Below, piece after piece: positions 62,659 through 64,000 of a stretch of 64,000 nucleotides of DNA. A program made the position numbers and the translations under genes. The DNA comes from Phoenix dactylifera (Eukaryota > Streptophyta > Magnoliopsida > Arecales > Arecaceae). The stretch spans positions 4,267,775-4,331,774 of the forward strand of contig NC_052409.1 of assembly GCF_009389715.1 (NCBI RefSeq). The letters run 5' to 3'. The stretch's first letter is position 1. Every line of letters starts with the position of its first letter. Under the pieces are notes generated by a model. That model was not told the DNA's origin. It saw only the letters and a list, made by a program, of their open reading frames with translations, and did no database searches.

Positions 62659-64000
62659 CTATACATACAAGCACATCCACAAAAATCTTAGAGATGGAGG
62701 ATGAGAAAGCAAACATATAATAACAACAAGAATGATATCAGATCATAAATCAATCCAAGAAGTGCAAACATAAATAACATATAACTATTCTTACTTGGAC
62801 ATCAAACTAACTTCTGTGAGTAAAATTAATGCAAGACATACAATCCTAGCATCAGCCAACAGTCAAAACTGGATTATTAGGTAGAATGATACATGCTAAA
62901 AGCTGAAAATCAAGCAGCATGCACAAATGCAATATATAATATGTGTTTTGACATTCTCATAGCTAATACTTTTCTCTTATTTTAACAATAAATTCATCGA
63001 TTTCCCCATTATAGAATCTACAGTTCTACAGATAGAAGAACGATGCAAACAGAAATTTACTCATATTTAGTCCATGCTACCCATATCGCGTACCATACAA
63101 GTTAAATATTTGAATAAAATAAACCCAGCACCATGCACCATCTAATATTCTATGCATTCACAAGATGGGGAAAGATTTCCTGAAAGAAACCTTCTACCTG
63201 TGATAAAAATTAGCTTAAAAATTACCTTACCAAGCTCAATCAATAATAATTACAGGACCTATCAGGTATGATGTGACAATTTTTAATCCAGCATAATATT
63301 AGAAAAGTCAAATAATTAGCTTATTTACAAAACAAGAACACCATATCAATTGATATCAGTTTTAATGTGCAAACCTGGATCTTTAACATTTTTTATGATA
63401 ATGAATTCCTTCTCATCCCTGCTTTAAGCATCCAAATCCCAAATTCTGTTATATAAGTTTTCTTTCACACACAGATGCACATAAGTAGAAACACATAAAT
63501 ATGCTCTAGGCTGTTTCTTTGTCAAATTATTACTATGTAAGAAGTTGCTTTGATCTCTTTTTTAGCTGAGAAAAAGCTTCAATAAAACATATATTTTTGT
63601 CTAACAATATGCTGAATACAACATCCAGCTGTAAAACCTGGTATATCTATACATACACACAAGGCACGCCGTCTCGATATCGGGCCCCGTACCAGTGCCA
63701 CCCTATCACTGTGTCGGGATGCCCAGTATGGGAGCTGGTTCGGCGTACTAAGTGTCGATACGCCCTCCGTACCGTATGCCAGTATCGAACTGGTACGGTA
63801 TGGTACATTCGGTACCGCTCGGTTCGGTATGGTATGGCGTACCATGTATACACCTAAACTTGTAAACTAGAAAGTCCAGGATACCCTTTAATTAAACTTT
63901 CCAAATGCCCTAGCCATCACTTACGAAAGGTCCAAACCACCAAAGGAGCATCGACTTATTCAGTTCATCACATTCTTTCCTATAGTTGCAAGCTTCAATG
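62659..64000. other. KEA intron sequence to the window edge
   Basis: No exon continuing the KEA frame upstream of the TDDLQDHII exon was recognised. Apart from the GTACCGG repeat the stretch is AT-rich and featureless. Confidence 0.45.
63665..63845. repeat. GTACCGG-rich dispersed repeat, second copy
   Basis: Dense GTACC, GGTACGG, CGGTACCG and GTATGG words in otherwise AT-rich sequence, the same class as 10565-10795. It lies in the intron upstream of the first KEA exon seen here. Confidence 0.6.

Overview
The window is plant nuclear DNA. Genes are broken into many short GT-AG exons with long AT-rich introns, there are abundant microsatellites and non-autonomous transposable elements, and every gene recognised is a plant nuclear gene. 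The protein sequences look monocot. The GTACCGG-rich dispersed repeats and moderate gene spacing would fit a palm-type genome, but that placement is inference only.

Layout from left to right: (1) 1-999 (+) is the 3' end of a catalase gene. (2) 11812-3787 (-) is a complete seven-exon MYB3R (R1R2R3-MYB) transcription factor gene of 581 codons plus stop. (3) 12477-13613 is transposon debris: a decayed LINE fragment, then one inverted-repeat element nested inside another of the same family, with a large tetranucleotide microsatellite as its loop. (4) 14156-21398 (+) is a five-exon small C2-domain protein of the elicitor-responsive protein 3 type (146 aa), with a 100-bp tandem duplication in its promoter/leader. 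(5) 22644-22375 (-) is a single-exon CLE signalling-peptide gene. (6) 22645-26882 holds no gene I can support. (7) 35104-26883 (-) is a fourteen-exon GEN-like/SEND1 Holliday-junction resolvase-type nuclease (555 aa). (8) 35894-36332 is a miniature LTR retrotransposon (TRIM), and 37580-37930 is a broken fragment resembling the N-terminal region of a DEAD-box helicase. (9) 39067-53775 (+) is an eleven-exon threonine aspartase (taspase-1-like) gene. Its introns carry a second TRIM copy, a TIR element, a 230-bp tandem duplication and a run of 32 C. (10) 62658-55842 (-) is the 3' part of a plastid K+ efflux antiporter (KEA1/2 type), continuing beyond the right edge. One of its introns holds a 1.57-kb palindromic LTR-like element with a 5-bp target duplication.

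The genes do not form an operon or a pathway. They are ordinary independent plant genes for peroxide detoxification, cell-cycle transcription, calcium/lipid signalling, peptide signalling, DNA recombination, site-specific proteolysis and plastid ion homeostasis. The exon models were derived by hand. For each one, splice dinucleotides, codon phase across every junction and continuity of family-conserved sequence agree. The most unusual material is in the mobile elements and repeats rather than in the genes.
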